NCBI GenBank assembly: GCA_001466705.2
Contig: LATX02000089.1
Coordinates: 434,001-498,000, forward strand
Length of the DNA stretch: 64,000 nucleotides
Reading direction: 5' to 3'
Source: Moniliophthora roreri
Lineage: Eukaryota; Basidiomycota; Agaricomycetes; Agaricales; Marasmiaceae
The position numbers and the translations under genes were made by a program. Positions 32,273 through 44,124 of this stretch are shown here, in pieces (positions within the stretch are counted from its first letter, which is position 1; each line of letters starts with the position of its first letter). The notes under the pieces are model-generated. The model saw only the letters and a program-made list of their open reading frames with translations. It was not told the DNA's origin and ran no database searches.

Positions 32273-35018
32273 ATGTCATTCACTTGCTCGCAAGTCCAAG
32301 TCGAAGGGGACGTTATCAACGATATCGGAAGAGATCAGTACATTGTTGCAAGAGATCATAACGTTGTCAATCTGAATGTGGATGATCCAAGTGCGTAGTC
32401 GAAACCTACATCACCGAAACTTACCGACAAATTTTCTCGGTTTGCAGATGCTACCCTCCATTTTCTCGCACAGAAAGTCGCCGCCAATGCGTTTCTTGAT
32501 GCCGAACAGCGTTTCCCCCCACCAAACTGTTACGCTGGTACTCGTACCCGCATTATAGGGGAACTCAGTGAATGGATCGAAGACGGCTCGAAGCCAAACA
32601 GGGTCTTCTGGCTGTATGGAGGCGCCGGGGTTGGAAAATCAGCCATCGCGCAGACCCTTGCAGAGAAATACGTCCGCACCAGGCTCGCTGCAGCCTTCTT
32701 CTTTTCACGAAACGATTCGACCCGAGACAACCTCGCTCTATTCGTGGCCAGCATTGTGTATCAGTTCGCCAGATCAGACCAACTGTGGCCAGTGCTGGGC
32801 CCGAAGATCGTCAAGGCCATCCGTTCAAATCCCAGGATCTTCGACACGACTGTTGAAAACCAGTTCCAGAGACTGATAATTGAGCCATGTTCCCTAATGA
32901 TTGGGGCGGAACGGGAGAACACTTCAAATGTCATTATCATTGATGGTCTTGACGAGTGTCTCCGATCCTCCGTCGATCCTCCTACTGCCCCGACCCATAA
33001 GACAGTACAGAGTCGGCCACCACACCAGGAACGTCCTCAAGAACGTCTACTGGCACTTATCCGAAATGTCGCCACTTCCCACATCCCCACTCCCTGGATT
33101 TTCCTTGTCTTCAGTCGCCCCGAACCTCAGATTCGCTGTGCCTTTGCCCCCTTTGGCACGATTTTGACAGAGCTTGCGATGACGTCGTCTCCAGAGGCAC
33201 GTCGAGATATTCGGAAATACTTTGTCAATCAGTTCGCCAAACTTCGAAGGGAGCATCCAGCATTGCAAGACGAAGACGCCTCGTGGCCCGGCAATAATTC
33301 CATCAATCAACTCGTCGACAGAGCTGATGGACAGTTTGTCTTCGCAGCCACGGTAATCAAGTATATCGAAACTTGCAATGTCTTTCTTGAGATGCCGCAG
33401 GACCGGTTGGACACCATTATCCGTATTTATGTCGACTCTGATTTGGACTCCCCTTACTCCGACCTGGATCTACTGTATCTTGAGATACTGTCATTCTGTC
33501 GGGAAAAGTGGGTGAAAGTCCAACCAATTCTTTGTTTACTTGCAACCCCTCATTACAACAGTGGGAATAACACTTTTGGTATTCATTGGCGCTCTCCTTC
33601 TATGATTGCACTACTTCTAAATCTCAAGAAGGGTGAAGTTGTGACACTTTTGTCTGGGCTTCATTCAGTATTACATATCCCGAGAGATGATGGCTTTGAC
33701 ATACATGTTGCACATGCTTCATTCACTGAGTTTCTTTCCGACAAAACCCGCTCAGCAAGTTATCATACTCTCCCAATGTCTGAGCAAGGGTACTATGATC
33801 TGATGGCCACATTCCTACTTTGCCATCTTTCTGCCCTCTCATTCCACTATCCCTCAGCTCACCCACAATGCAATTCTACTGCCACCTTATCATCTTGGAA
33901 AGGCATGCTTGAGAGTGGCCTAACACAATATGCATGCTTATACTGGCATGCTTACTGCACTGGAGTAGAGACTCCAAGCCCAAACCTGCTTGCAGTATTG
34001 AATGGATTTGATCCTTACTGTGCAGCAGCAGTGCTCATATATCACTTTGGTCTTCAATTTGACCTTCCCTGGCATAAGGTTCTTGATTGGGCAAGGGTCT
34101 GTATCATCTACTATATTACTCTTCAAGATGGTCTGATCAAGTGTCTGCTAATAGCCCATCAGGGAAAGTATCAATATCAAAGACTTCCTCAAAGTATGTG
34201 AGTCTTTGACACAGAGATTCTGCATTGGTTTTGATCCAATGATCTCACAACATGATGCATTTTGGCTTACATTTCACTTGGAAAAGGCCTACTGGGAATA
34301 TGGGAGGGGCTTGGATGAGTTTCAAGTCACATTGCTCCAGCAATTGCTTGCAGTTGATGCTGGTAAAGACTATTGGGATTCTATCAATTGCCCTGCAAAT
34401 ACCATTTTATTGCTGCCAGCTGATAGATCTAGTCAAATGGGGCTTCCTTTGCTCACAAGGGCCAATGACAAGGTGTTTAGAAGGATATCTCATGCACTCA
34501 GGAATGATGAAGATGGCCAGGCATTGCTACTTGGTGATATTCAAGATGACACTTGTTGGACAGTCTTACAAAACTTGGTCAAGGTGTGTACTAGGGTGTC
34601 ACTTTCACTTGATATAAAAGAGCTGAACTTGTCATAGGAGGATGACTTGGTCCATTTCAAACAACTTTTGAAGGAACGTAGAGAATTATTCTTCCCTGAA
34701 TGCAATAATTGGTCACAGACTCCTTCTCCTGCCATGCAGGTGGTGAATGAACTGTTTTCAGGAGATCCTGGCAGTTTTGATCCTCTTGGATCAACAAATC
34801 TGTCCCCAGCAGCAATGATGATGAAGGGCCATGATGTAGAGTTGCCACTCCTTAATCCTACTTGCCAACAACTCACTCTCCTGGTGCCAGCCCTGAGATC
34901 CAGATCTCTTCCATTACTGCATGAAGATTATGGTGATTTGGAAATGAGTACACAGAGTAACAAACGAAAAATTACACTGAGTGATGAGGACATCACACAT
35001 AAGCATACTAGAACATAA
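32273..35018 (+). CDS. NACHT-domain NLR-type receptor, copy A
   Basis: Fungal NLRs are intracellular switch proteins that bind nucleotide and trigger responses to non-self. Exon 1 (32273-32390) encodes a short N-terminal peptide with INDIGRDQYIVARDHNV; exon 2 starts at 32448. Residues about 100-110 hold Walker A GGAGVGKSA, and Walker B is IIIDGLDEC; RPEPQIRCAF and a long helical part follow. The conserved fungal lead-in is TRTRIIGELSEWI. The exon 2-3 border (34160-34215) is unresolved. Exons to 34583 and from 34638 end at 35018 with SNKRKITLSDEDITHKHTRT, a basic nuclear-signal-like tail. No WD40, ankyrin or TPR repeats are seen, so the sensor part is unlike the usual kinds. The first half keeps CpG; the second half is CpG-poor but still open. 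Confidence 0.82.
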
Positions 35019-35440
35019 AAGTCCTACAGTAAGGTGAGTTTGTCATAACATGCAATGCTCCAAGTTGTGTTGACCAGTCTATTCTGCAGTGAAACTGTAA
35101 ACGGCACTTCAATTATGGGTATAGTCAGCAGCAACAGATTCAGTTCTCTTGGCACTGGCACTGTCTATTATCACTTTCAAACACATGCCTTTGGTGTCTA
35201 TGCAGTTGATACCAGGGGGATCAACGAGTGTGAGTCCTGATCTGTACTGACTTTGGTCCACATTACTCAAGACACGAGAGAGAGGTGCACAGCTATGCTC
35301 TTACACTGACCTGAGACAGAGGAGAAAACAAGGGGAGTGTGCAATAGTGGTACAGAGCCTAAGTTCGGTAGACTTTTTTGATGGTAACATTGTAACTTGA
35401 AGGCTGAGATCTTGAGACATTGGGCATTCAACGTTCAACT

Positions 35441-36340
35441 CCAGTGAGAAACTCAATGATGGTATTCAATGACATAGGACACCTTCAATACCAACAGATA
35501 CTATCAATAAAGGCTGACAGTGACTGACAGTGTCTGATTGTATCCAATGGATTTGGATGTGGTAGGTTCTACTGTTCCCTGGGTATGGTTTCCATCAGAT
35601 AGCATGAATAATCAGAGAATTCAATGTGTTATGGCTGCATACCAGTACTTACACAAAGCTAATTAACTGACCAAATTTGGGCTGTGTGTGGGATATTGTG
35701 GCATTCTTGTTTACCATGTCATATACTCAAGTCCCATTGCTGCCACTAAAACCCTCTGCACTGTGTCATGTCCCACTGCCCTCTGCCCCTGGCCATGCCC
35801 CAGCATTGAACCCTGACCTTTGCTTCAAGTCCATACAGTTGAGTCTATTGTTTGTGTCTATTTCTGTGTGGAATGAAGTTATTTAATGGTGAAAGAAGCT
35901 TGGATTGAGAGTACAGCACACCTTTTTGAAACCATTCCTGCAGATAGTGCAAATAATAAGTAAGGTATGTTAGAATGTCAGAAAAGAGGAAACACACTAT
36001 AATTCTCCTTTATACTTATACAAACCTGATCTCTAGTCTCCTTACATAGGCAAATGGCATATGCTGTAAGAGAATAAGTGAGCTAAAGAATGTAAAGTGG
36101 GGATGAGATAGGCAGGATAGTGGAGTGACACTCACCAGAAAGTTGGGCAAAAGGTTGGGAAATGGGGGATGGCAGTGAAGAAAGAAGAATAGACGACTGT
36201 GATTGTGACGACTCCAAGAATCAACAAAGTGCACAAGCCAGATGATGTTGCCTCTGACAACTATAAACTGGCCATCTTGTGTGAGAAACTTGGGTTGTGG
36301 TGAGTTTGTGTTATTCTCAATGCTTCTCATTGGATAACAA
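35441..36340. mobile_element. CpG-decayed relative of the 15.0 kb element
   Basis: Present in copy A, absent from B at the same place. The left end reads ccagtgagaaactcaatgat and a matching reversed end (ccaatgagaa) occurs near 36333, with a further cactgg at about 36355. Degraded gatggtattc and tatccaatggattt words recall the 15.0 kb element. The exact right end is uncertain. It inserted after the duplication, or was lost from B. Confidence 0.5.
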
Positions 36341-36580
36341 CAGAAAAACACTGGCAAACTAAAACAAATGAATCATGGAGTCAGTGTAGCTGAAGGAAGC
36401 TGGTTTTCAAGCAGTAAAACTTGTCTAATATACTCTTCAAAGTTATGCTTTCATGTCTCAAAGTGGCTGTCCAAGACAAAGCAAGTCACCCAGCATGGTG
36501 CACATGACTATAACTTTGCCCTCCACCACCACCATGTTCAGCATCATTGTCATTATTCCACCTTGAGTTTTTAGTGTCAG

Positions 36581-37329
36581 TCACTACATACAAGGTGTTC
36601 TTTTAACATGGTATTCTGATTGAGAAAACACTTAATCTTCTTGCAAAGAGAATTTTTATAAAACCATATATAAATTCTAAATTTCAATTGTGTCCTCTCA
36701 ACAAGAATATGCCTGGAGAATACTAAATTTTCAGCAGCAAAAGATATGGAATTTTCAAATTCTGAGAATTAATAGATAATACAATATATTAGAATAATTT
36801 CCATACTGAGAAAACATTAAATTTTCTCTGGTTGAAAATGCTCAGAAAATGCTGATAAGATAAGATAAAAATTCCACATTTTCTATTGTGGGAAAGTCAG
36901 AGAAAACACTAGGAAAACACTAGGAAAATAGTAGGAAAATCATGTGAAAACACTATATTTTAAAGCAGTTCTTAGATAGTTTTCATATAGTTTTCCTTTT
37001 GTATTTAACATGTTTCCTTTGATATAAAATTCAAAATCTTGTATTTATCTTATAAATGTTTTCTTACTATTTTATAAGGCAGAAAATTTAGTATATTTGT
37101 AATTAGAAAATTAAAGGATAATTCTATAATTTCATTATCATAAAATAATAAAAAAACACAGACTCTTCTGGAAATTAAAATCCAGAGTATGCTTGCTGTT
37201 TTCAATATGTGATGACAACTTAAAACTAATAGAATTTTCTGAGTGTTGTCTAGAAGCAAATATATAGCAGTATTCTGGGTGTATTTCCTTTGTATTAATA
37301 GCATAAAAGGAACACCTCATACATAGTGA
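36581..37329. mobile_element. MITE-like element with about 25-bp inverted ends
   Basis: Left end TCACTACATACAAGGTGTTC; right end reversed TCACTATGTATGAGGTGTTC. The four mismatches are all C/T or A/G and fit loss of two CpG sites in opposite directions. The interior is very AT-rich, with short repeats of ggaaaacacta (36895-36960), and codes for nothing recognisable. The empty site is visible in copy B at about 44123. Target-site copies are not clear. Confidence 0.75.
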
Positions 37330-38220
37330 GTGTCTGTGCAAGCTTGGAAACCATGAAGACAAGCCTCAAGGCATGATTGTTCTCAGTGTCACCTTTCTTT
37401 TGCAGTGGAGAACAAATATTGGAACATTGAAGAAGATTTTGTTCAAGAGGAAGATGTTTCCTTGCAAGTGAAAAAGAAGGTATTAGGCCCAGCCTGACTA
37501 TGGATCTGGTATGTCCCACTGCTTGTCATTTTTATTTCTAGTTAAAAACACCTTCCTCTGCTAAAAGAATGCTATACCGCTGCAGCCTCAGCTCAACCCA
37601 GCACAATGACTTTTATAGTGTAGTTTGGACCTTCAACTTCAGCTTTGAATTTACCACACCATCTTGATAATGGAAGCAATGGCTTGTAAGCCATATTCTC
37701 TATCATTTTGACTTTCTGTCTAGTCGATGCCGGCGTTCAACCAACATTCAACCCCAACTCTGAATTCAATTCAAATTGCACTGAAGCTAGTACATGATAC
37801 TGTCCCACCTCCACCTCCACCTCCACCAAAGGTGACCATTGACTCAATCTCAGGCTATACAGTCACCCATACCCCCACATCCCACCTACATACTATTTCA
37901 CTCTACCTATCCTGACAACCAACATGCATCTGCTTGATTGGAACACTTGCTGACACTTACTCACATGTTCATTTGCATGCCAAAAATCTGAGCACCTGTC
38001 ACTCGGTATTGCGCTTCACGACTCTGCTGCAGAATTGACTTTTGGATGCAGATGTGGATATTTAGTCATTATCAGTAGTGATGCTTTCATAGTTGCAGTC
38101 AATGGAGACCAGTAGGACATGGAGAGTGAGGGTGAGGTTGTTTGATTGGTGTGTATTGGAACAGAAATAGAAGCAAGGCGCTTTGACTGTATCACTCTTC
38201 TTTTTCATAAGGTGAGCCTC
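37330..38220 (+). pseudogene. Unknown family gene, copy A, decayed
   Basis: This region matches 44125-44960 base for base, with TG or CA in many places where copy B has CG. It also matches, more distantly, the minus-strand genes at 58532 and 61289 (aagcttggaaaccatgaaga and tggcttgtaagccatattct blocks). Frames are broken. See 61289 for the best-preserved product. Confidence 0.55.
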
Positions 38221-38804
38221 AAAGGGTTGATTTGTACGTATGTACCACTACTTCCCAGTTAGCCCATACTCAAGCTTGAGCTTGATTTCCACTGAGATCA
38301 TTTGGTGGTTTCCAACCATGATTGGATTCGCAAGGCAGCTCAGTCATCCTAGGACTAAGACTAGAAGGTGAAGAAGATCTGAAGGCCTGGAGAGGATGGG
38401 GGTATATAGGAGTGAAGAAGTGCAGAGGATGAAAAGTTGTATTTAGAGTACCAGTGTATGGAGTGCTTACATTCCAGGGATGCCACTTGTATAATAAGCT
38501 CTTATCTGCCTATGGGTACATACTATTCTCTGCAATACTACTTGCAATGTTCTCTATGGACGAGCATAGTAGCATTTGGATGTATAAATATGCATAGCAG
38601 TTCCAATTCCTGAGTCCATCCACACCTATGAACCTTATTGACTACTCTAAGTAGTAGGATTACAAATAACACCAAACTAGCATTCTTCCATAGCAATTCA
38701 ATAGATATGATGCTCATTATTGCCCCAAATGTTCAAAATGACCAGGGACTTGCAACTAAAGCTGAACAAACACATTGCATTTGATTTCCAACCACCTCAC
38801 TCAG

Positions 38805-41800
38805 ATGTCATTTCCTGGCTCTCAAGTCTGGATCAGAAGAGATGCTATCAACAATATTAGGAGAGATCAGTACAACACTGGAGGGGATCATTATGTTAAT
38901 ATCTTTAATCTGGATGATATAAGTGTGTATTTATAACCCATGTTACCAAGCCTTACTGACAAATTTCTTTGGCTTGCAGTCAGAGTTCTCTCTTTTCTCA
39001 CAGAGAGGGCTGCTGCCAATGTATTTCTTGATGCTGAACAGCATTTCCCCCTGCCAAATTGCCATGTTGGTATCCACACCTGCATTCTCACAGAAATGAG
39101 CGAATGGGTTGAAGACAGCCTCAAGCCCACTAGAATCTTCTGGCTATATAGTACTGCTGGAGTTAGGAAATCAGCCATTGCACAGAACCTCACAGAGAAG
39201 TACATCAGCACTAGGCTAGCTGCAGCCTTCTTCTTTTTATGAAATGACTTGACTTGAGATAATCTTGCTCCATTCATAGCCAGCCTTGTATATCAGTTCT
39301 CAAAACTACATCAGTTGTGAACAGTGCTGGGCCCAACAATCATTGACACAATCTGTTCAGATCCCAAGATCTTCAAGTCAACTATCAAAAGCCAGTTCCA
39401 GGAACTGATAATTGAACTGTGTTCCCAGATGGTTGAGCAACTAAACTTGCCAAACATCATTGTTATCAATGGTCTTAATGAATGTCTCCAGTCCACCTTT
39501 GATCCACCTACTATCTCTGCCCAAAAGACAATACAGAATCATCCACTGTCCCAGGAACGTCCATATGAATGTCTACTGGCACTTATCCGAAACGTTGCCA
39601 CTGCCCATATTCCTATTCCCTGGATCTTCCTTGTTTCCAGTCATCCTGAGCCTCAGATTTGCCATGCCTTTGCTCACAAGGACTTTGGTATGATTCTGAC
39701 ACAGCTTGCAGTGACATTCTCACCAGAGGCACATCAAGATATCCAAAGGTACCTTGTTGACAAGTTCATCGAACTTTGCGAGAAGCACTACCAAGCATTG
39801 TGTTATGAAGACACCTCATGGCCTGGTGATAATTCCATTGATCAGCTCGCCAACAGAGCTGATGGACAGTTCATTCTTGCAGTCACAGTAATCAAGTACA
39901 TTGATAATTGTGATGTCTTCCTCAAAATGCCACAGGACCAGTTGGAAACCATACTCTGTATCTATGTCAACTGCAATTCAGACTCCTCTTACTCCGACTT
40001 GGACTTGCTGTATCATGAAATCCTGTCACATTGTCAGGAGAGGTGGAAGAAAGTCCAGCCAGTCCTTTGTCTACTTGTGACACCTCATTATGAATTTGGA
40101 TATTATGGTTCTGGTGTTCATTGGCACTCTTTTTCCATGATTGCGCTTCTTCTAAATCTCAGGAAGGGCAAAGTTAGGATGCTTTTGTTGAGGCTACATG
40201 CAGTGTTAAATATTCCAGAAGATGATGATTCTGACATACATACTGCACATGCCTTATTCAATGAGCTTCTCTTCAACCAACACTGCTCCACAGATTATCA
40301 TATTCCCCAAATGCCTCAGCAAGAGTATCGTCACCTGGTAGCCACACTCCTACTTCATAACCTTTCTACCCTCTCTTCCTACTATCCCCTATCTCATTCA
40401 CAATGCAACTTTGTTGCCAACTTACAATTCTGGAAGGGCATGCTCCAGAGTAACATAATGAAATATTCATGTTAGTGCTGGGATGAATACTGTGTCGGAG
40501 TAGAGACTCCAAGCTGAGATCTGCTTGCAGCATTGAACAAGTTCAATCCTTACCACCTGCAAAAAGTATATAGAATCATAATAGTGTTGAAACAGAATTA
40601 TGAGGGCTGCAATATACTGTAATAAATCCAGCTAGATTAGAAGTGTATTATAGCCTAGTTGCAATATATTGAAATATTTTAACTGCCTTACAACCCCCTT
40701 ACAACCACATTACAACTGTCTGGAAGGATTATTTGACATTATAGCCACATTACAACCATGTTACAACCCACATAGAGTCATTACAACAAGTTAAAACCCC
40801 AGTACATGCACATTATAACACAATTTCAAATATAAGTAAAGGTCTTAGTGCAACAGCATATAAAAACCCATGCAACATGACAATGTAACAAGGCTTTAGT
40901 ATTAGGTCCACCTATTTATGTTTATAATGAAACTAAATTTTAATTAATAAATGATAAGCTGGTGTGAGTAGAATAAAATATTGACCTCTCTGGGAGATGG
41001 TGGACAAAACTCATCAGAGAGCCAGTTTTGCAACACATGAGGCAACTACCTCAACTTCATGGCAGCCAAAGTGCCACAGCATTGGCAAATTCCCATGCCT
41101 AACCCTTTGCCCAAGCCACCACCATCAATGAACGACATTGATGACAGCTCCCCCATTTCCTCTCTCTCAAACTCAAAAATTACCAGTTCTGGTCTCAGCA
41201 AGGTCTACTATAATACACAACATCAATAATGGGCTCATTGAGGATATAAAGGTACATAAAATTGAAAATGGCTCCAATGCCATTGCCAGTCCTACTGGCT
41301 CACTGATGCAAATTTTACCCTTACAGAGGTTCTCTTTGACCACCAATCCCAAGTCTGTACCATTCTAGAAGGGGTTGGTAGGTTGTAGTAGGGGAAAACA
41401 TGCCCTCAGGTATGTGTTTGTTGGAATGTCTTGGATTGCATGATTTGCACCTAAAGAAGTTCCAAGGTTGAGCAATTGAGGACAACAATGTGTGTCAGTG
41501 CCACAGATGTGTTGCTTGCAAAAACAGAGAGAAGTGTAGAGAGCAGGTAAGGTGTGTGGCTGTAGCCTGAGTTTTTTCTTTAAAAGAAAAAACTTAACCT
41601 TTTCTTTCAACAGGTTCAACCACAGCCAACACAAACACAAACAAATGCAAATGAGCAAGTATGAACTATAAACAAATGCCAAAAAAGTGAACAAACACCT
41701 CTCACCTTGTCCCATCTCCTAGGCATACCAACAGCCCCCAAACACACCAACTGTTCATCAGGCGTATTTGAGACTGCAATTATGCTGACACTGTTGAATG

Positions 41801-43304
41801 CCTGCCACCTCATCCCATTCTCTGGACACACCAACACCAATGGCGACACACTGGCAGATTCCAAATGCACCAGACAGTTCAGGTGGCAACAGTACACCGA
41901 CAACTCTATTTCGTAAGTCCACCATCTACCCTGCTCCCTTTGTTGACTGACCAAGGTCTTCAGTAGCTTGTATGATTGCTTGAAGCTGTAAAAACAGTAC
42001 TCACCACCCATTGAGAGTATTTGTATAATGTATTGTATGTATGTATGTACTATCATGTAACAGTGTATTGTAGTACAGTTCAATATAAGTAATTTTACAT
42101 TTATATTTATGTGCAATATATGTGTGTGAGTGATTCTGATAAGGATTCAGTACCTATTTGCTGTCCAGTAGGGTTGTAATGTGGTTGTAACATTGTCTTT
42201 GGGTTGTAATGGCATTGCAACTCATCATAATTATTATGGAACCTGTAATTATTACAGTACATTACAACTACCTTACAACTATGTTATTGTATCTGACTTG
42301 GCATATAATGAGGTTGCTAATGATTATGAAAGTCATAATGCATTATGGGGGTTATAACCCTAATACAATGCTATGTACTTTTTGCAGGTGACTGTGCAGT
42401 AGCAGCACATATACAAAGCGGTGCTCTAGTTGGATTTGACTGTGACAAGGTTGTCAATTGGGCAAGGGTCTGTATCTCCATTCATCATTCTTTGATGCAG
42501 GCTGATTAAGTGTCTGCTAATAGTCCATTGGGAAAACTACTAAAGACTTTGTCAGAACATGCAAATCTTTTTTACAGGGCTTTTGCATTGATTTCGTTCC
42601 AATGATCTCACGCCACGATGCATTTTGGTTCACGTTTGAATTGGAAACAACCTTCTGGAACTTGGGAAGGATGAATGAATTTCAAGTCATGGTGCTTCAG
42701 CAGTTATATACCATTGGTGCTGGTAAAGACTCTTCTAAAGATCATCTTGCCACCACTATCATGATATCACCTGCCAATACTACTAGCCACACAAGGCTTC
42801 CTGTGGTCACAAAGATAAACAGAGAGGTGTTCAGCGGGATATGTGATGCACTCCAGGATAACGAGGAGGGTCAAGTATTGCTGCTTGGTGATATTCGGGA
42901 TGATACTTGTCAGACGGTCTTGCAGGACTTGGTTGAGGTGCGTAGGGTGTGACTTCCACTTGCTATAAGAAAGCTGAATTTCTTATAGGAAGACGATTTA
43001 ATCCATCTTAAGCAACTCTTGAAGGAACGTAGAGAATTATTCTTCCCTGAATACGATGATTGGCCACGGACTCCTTCTCCCGTGCAGGTGGTGAACGAAC
43101 CGTTTTCGGGAGATCCTAGCAGTTTCAATCCTCTCGGATCAACAAATCTGTCCTCAGCAGTGGCGATGATGAAGGGCCACGATGTAGAGTTGCCGCTCCC
43201 TAATCCTGCCCATCAACAACTCGCTCCCGATGCCAGCCCTGAGATCCAGACCTCTTTCATTATTGCGCGAAGATTACGGCGATTCGGAAACGAGCACGCA
43301 GAGT
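38805..43304 (+). pseudogene. NACHT NLR, copy B, inactivated
   Basis: It aligns with the NLR at 32273 through the whole coding region. Exon 1 keeps the motif as INNIRRDQYNTGGDHYV. Walker A is spoiled (STAGVRKSA; two glycines lost) and Walker B reads IIVINGLNEC, with acidic residues changed to Asn. Near 39239-39260 two former CGA codons are TGA, and a TGG near 39318 is TGA. The part 39324-40475 is open for 383 codons but is only the middle of the gene. An insertion splits it at 40554-42390. The 3' part (42600-43304) keeps CpG and looks fresh, but a 2-base difference near 43230 shifts the end out of frame relative to copy A. Confidence 0.85.
40554..42390. mobile_element. 1,837-bp element with 20-bp inverted ends in NLR copy B
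   Basis: Left end CACCTGCAAAAAGTATATAG; right end reversed CACCTGCAAAAAGTACATAG, one difference. Copy A shows the empty site ccttactgtgc, with AC possibly duplicated. Near each end are many ttacaacc words, facing opposite ways at the two sides (40685-40800 and 42170-42300), like subterminal transposase sites. No transposase frame is recognised inside, so it is probably non-autonomous. A short gtat repeat is at about 42045. Confidence 0.85.
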
Positions 43305-44124
43305 AATAAACGAAAGATTACACCGAGTGACGAAGACACCACACATAAGCGTACTAGAACATGAAACTCCTACAGTAAGGTGAGTCCACCATAAGGTGCG
43401 ACGCTCTGAGTCGTGTTGACCGGTCTATCCCGCAGGGAAACCACGAACGCCTCTCCGATCCTGAGTATAGGCAGCAGCAACAGATTCAGTTCTCTTGACG
43501 CTGGCACTGTCTATCACCAATTTCAAACACATGCCTTTGGTGTCTACACGGTCGATACCAAGGGGTCAACAAGTGCGAGTCCGGATCTGTACTGACTTTG
43601 GTCCACATCACTCAAGACACGAAATAGACTCGGAGGTGCGCAGCTGCGCTCTTATACCGACCTGAGACGGAGGGGAGTACAAGGGAAGTGTATGATAGTA
43701 GGACAGAGCCCAAGTCCGGTAGACTTTTTTATGGTAACATTGTAGCTTGAGACGTCGGGCGTTGGACCTTGAACTTTGGTTGAACTTTGGAATGAATCAT
43801 GGAGTCAGTGTAGCCGAAGAAAGCTGGTTTCCGAGCAGTAAATCTTGTCTAAATACTCTTCAAAGTTACGCTTTCGTGTCCCAAAGTGGCTGTTTAAGAT
43901 GAAGCATGCCAGTGAAGAACGAGGTCGAGCTACCGATGATGAGACTTAGGCCTGTAACCGTCCGTCCTGTGACGATGGCAAGTTCTGTACATGCTTTCCA
44001 TCGTCACAGGACGGACAGTTACAGGCCTAGATCAAACTGAGAGTCACTGACAAGGCGCGCGCGACCACAACTTTGCCCACCACCACCACGTTCAGCATCG
44101 TCATTATTCCGCTTCGAGTCCTCA
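43305..44124. other. Region between NLR copy B and unknown gene
   Basis: It corresponds to 35019-36580 of copy A without the two insertions there. CpG is retained. Apart from the hairpin no feature is seen. Confidence 0.5.
43947..44029. repeat. Hairpin, 32-bp arms, 19-base loop
   Basis: Arms 43947-43978 and 43998-44029 are reverse complements with one mismatch (taggcctgtaac and gtccgtcctgtgacgatgg). The surrounding 130 bases are absent from copy A, so this is likely a small fold-back insertion. Confidence 0.85.

Larger units (their letters stand above)
32160..38612. repeat. Tandem segmental duplication, copy A
   Basis: Direct repeat of about 6.5 kb whose partner is 38700-45383. It holds an NLR gene and a downstream unknown gene. 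Copy A contains two insertions missing from B (35441 to about 36340, and 36581-37329). Copy A keeps CpG up to about 33.5 kb and is CpG-poor after that. Confidence 0.85.

Noticed and set aside
39324..40475. The 383-codon frame as a complete gene
   Set aside because: It is the middle of the NLR copy B; upstream codons contain stops and the downstream part is cut by an insertion.
41365..42116. Minus-strand frames inside the 1,837-bp element as a transposase
   Set aside because: The products are Cys/Leu-rich low-information sequences without a catalytic triad or zinc-finger pattern that I can recognise.
33500..42500. Classical RIP as known from Neurospora
   Set aside because: The changed sites seen by eye are mainly CpG becoming TG or CA, not the CpA preference of that process. 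CpG methylation decay or a basidiomycete CpG-type process fits better.
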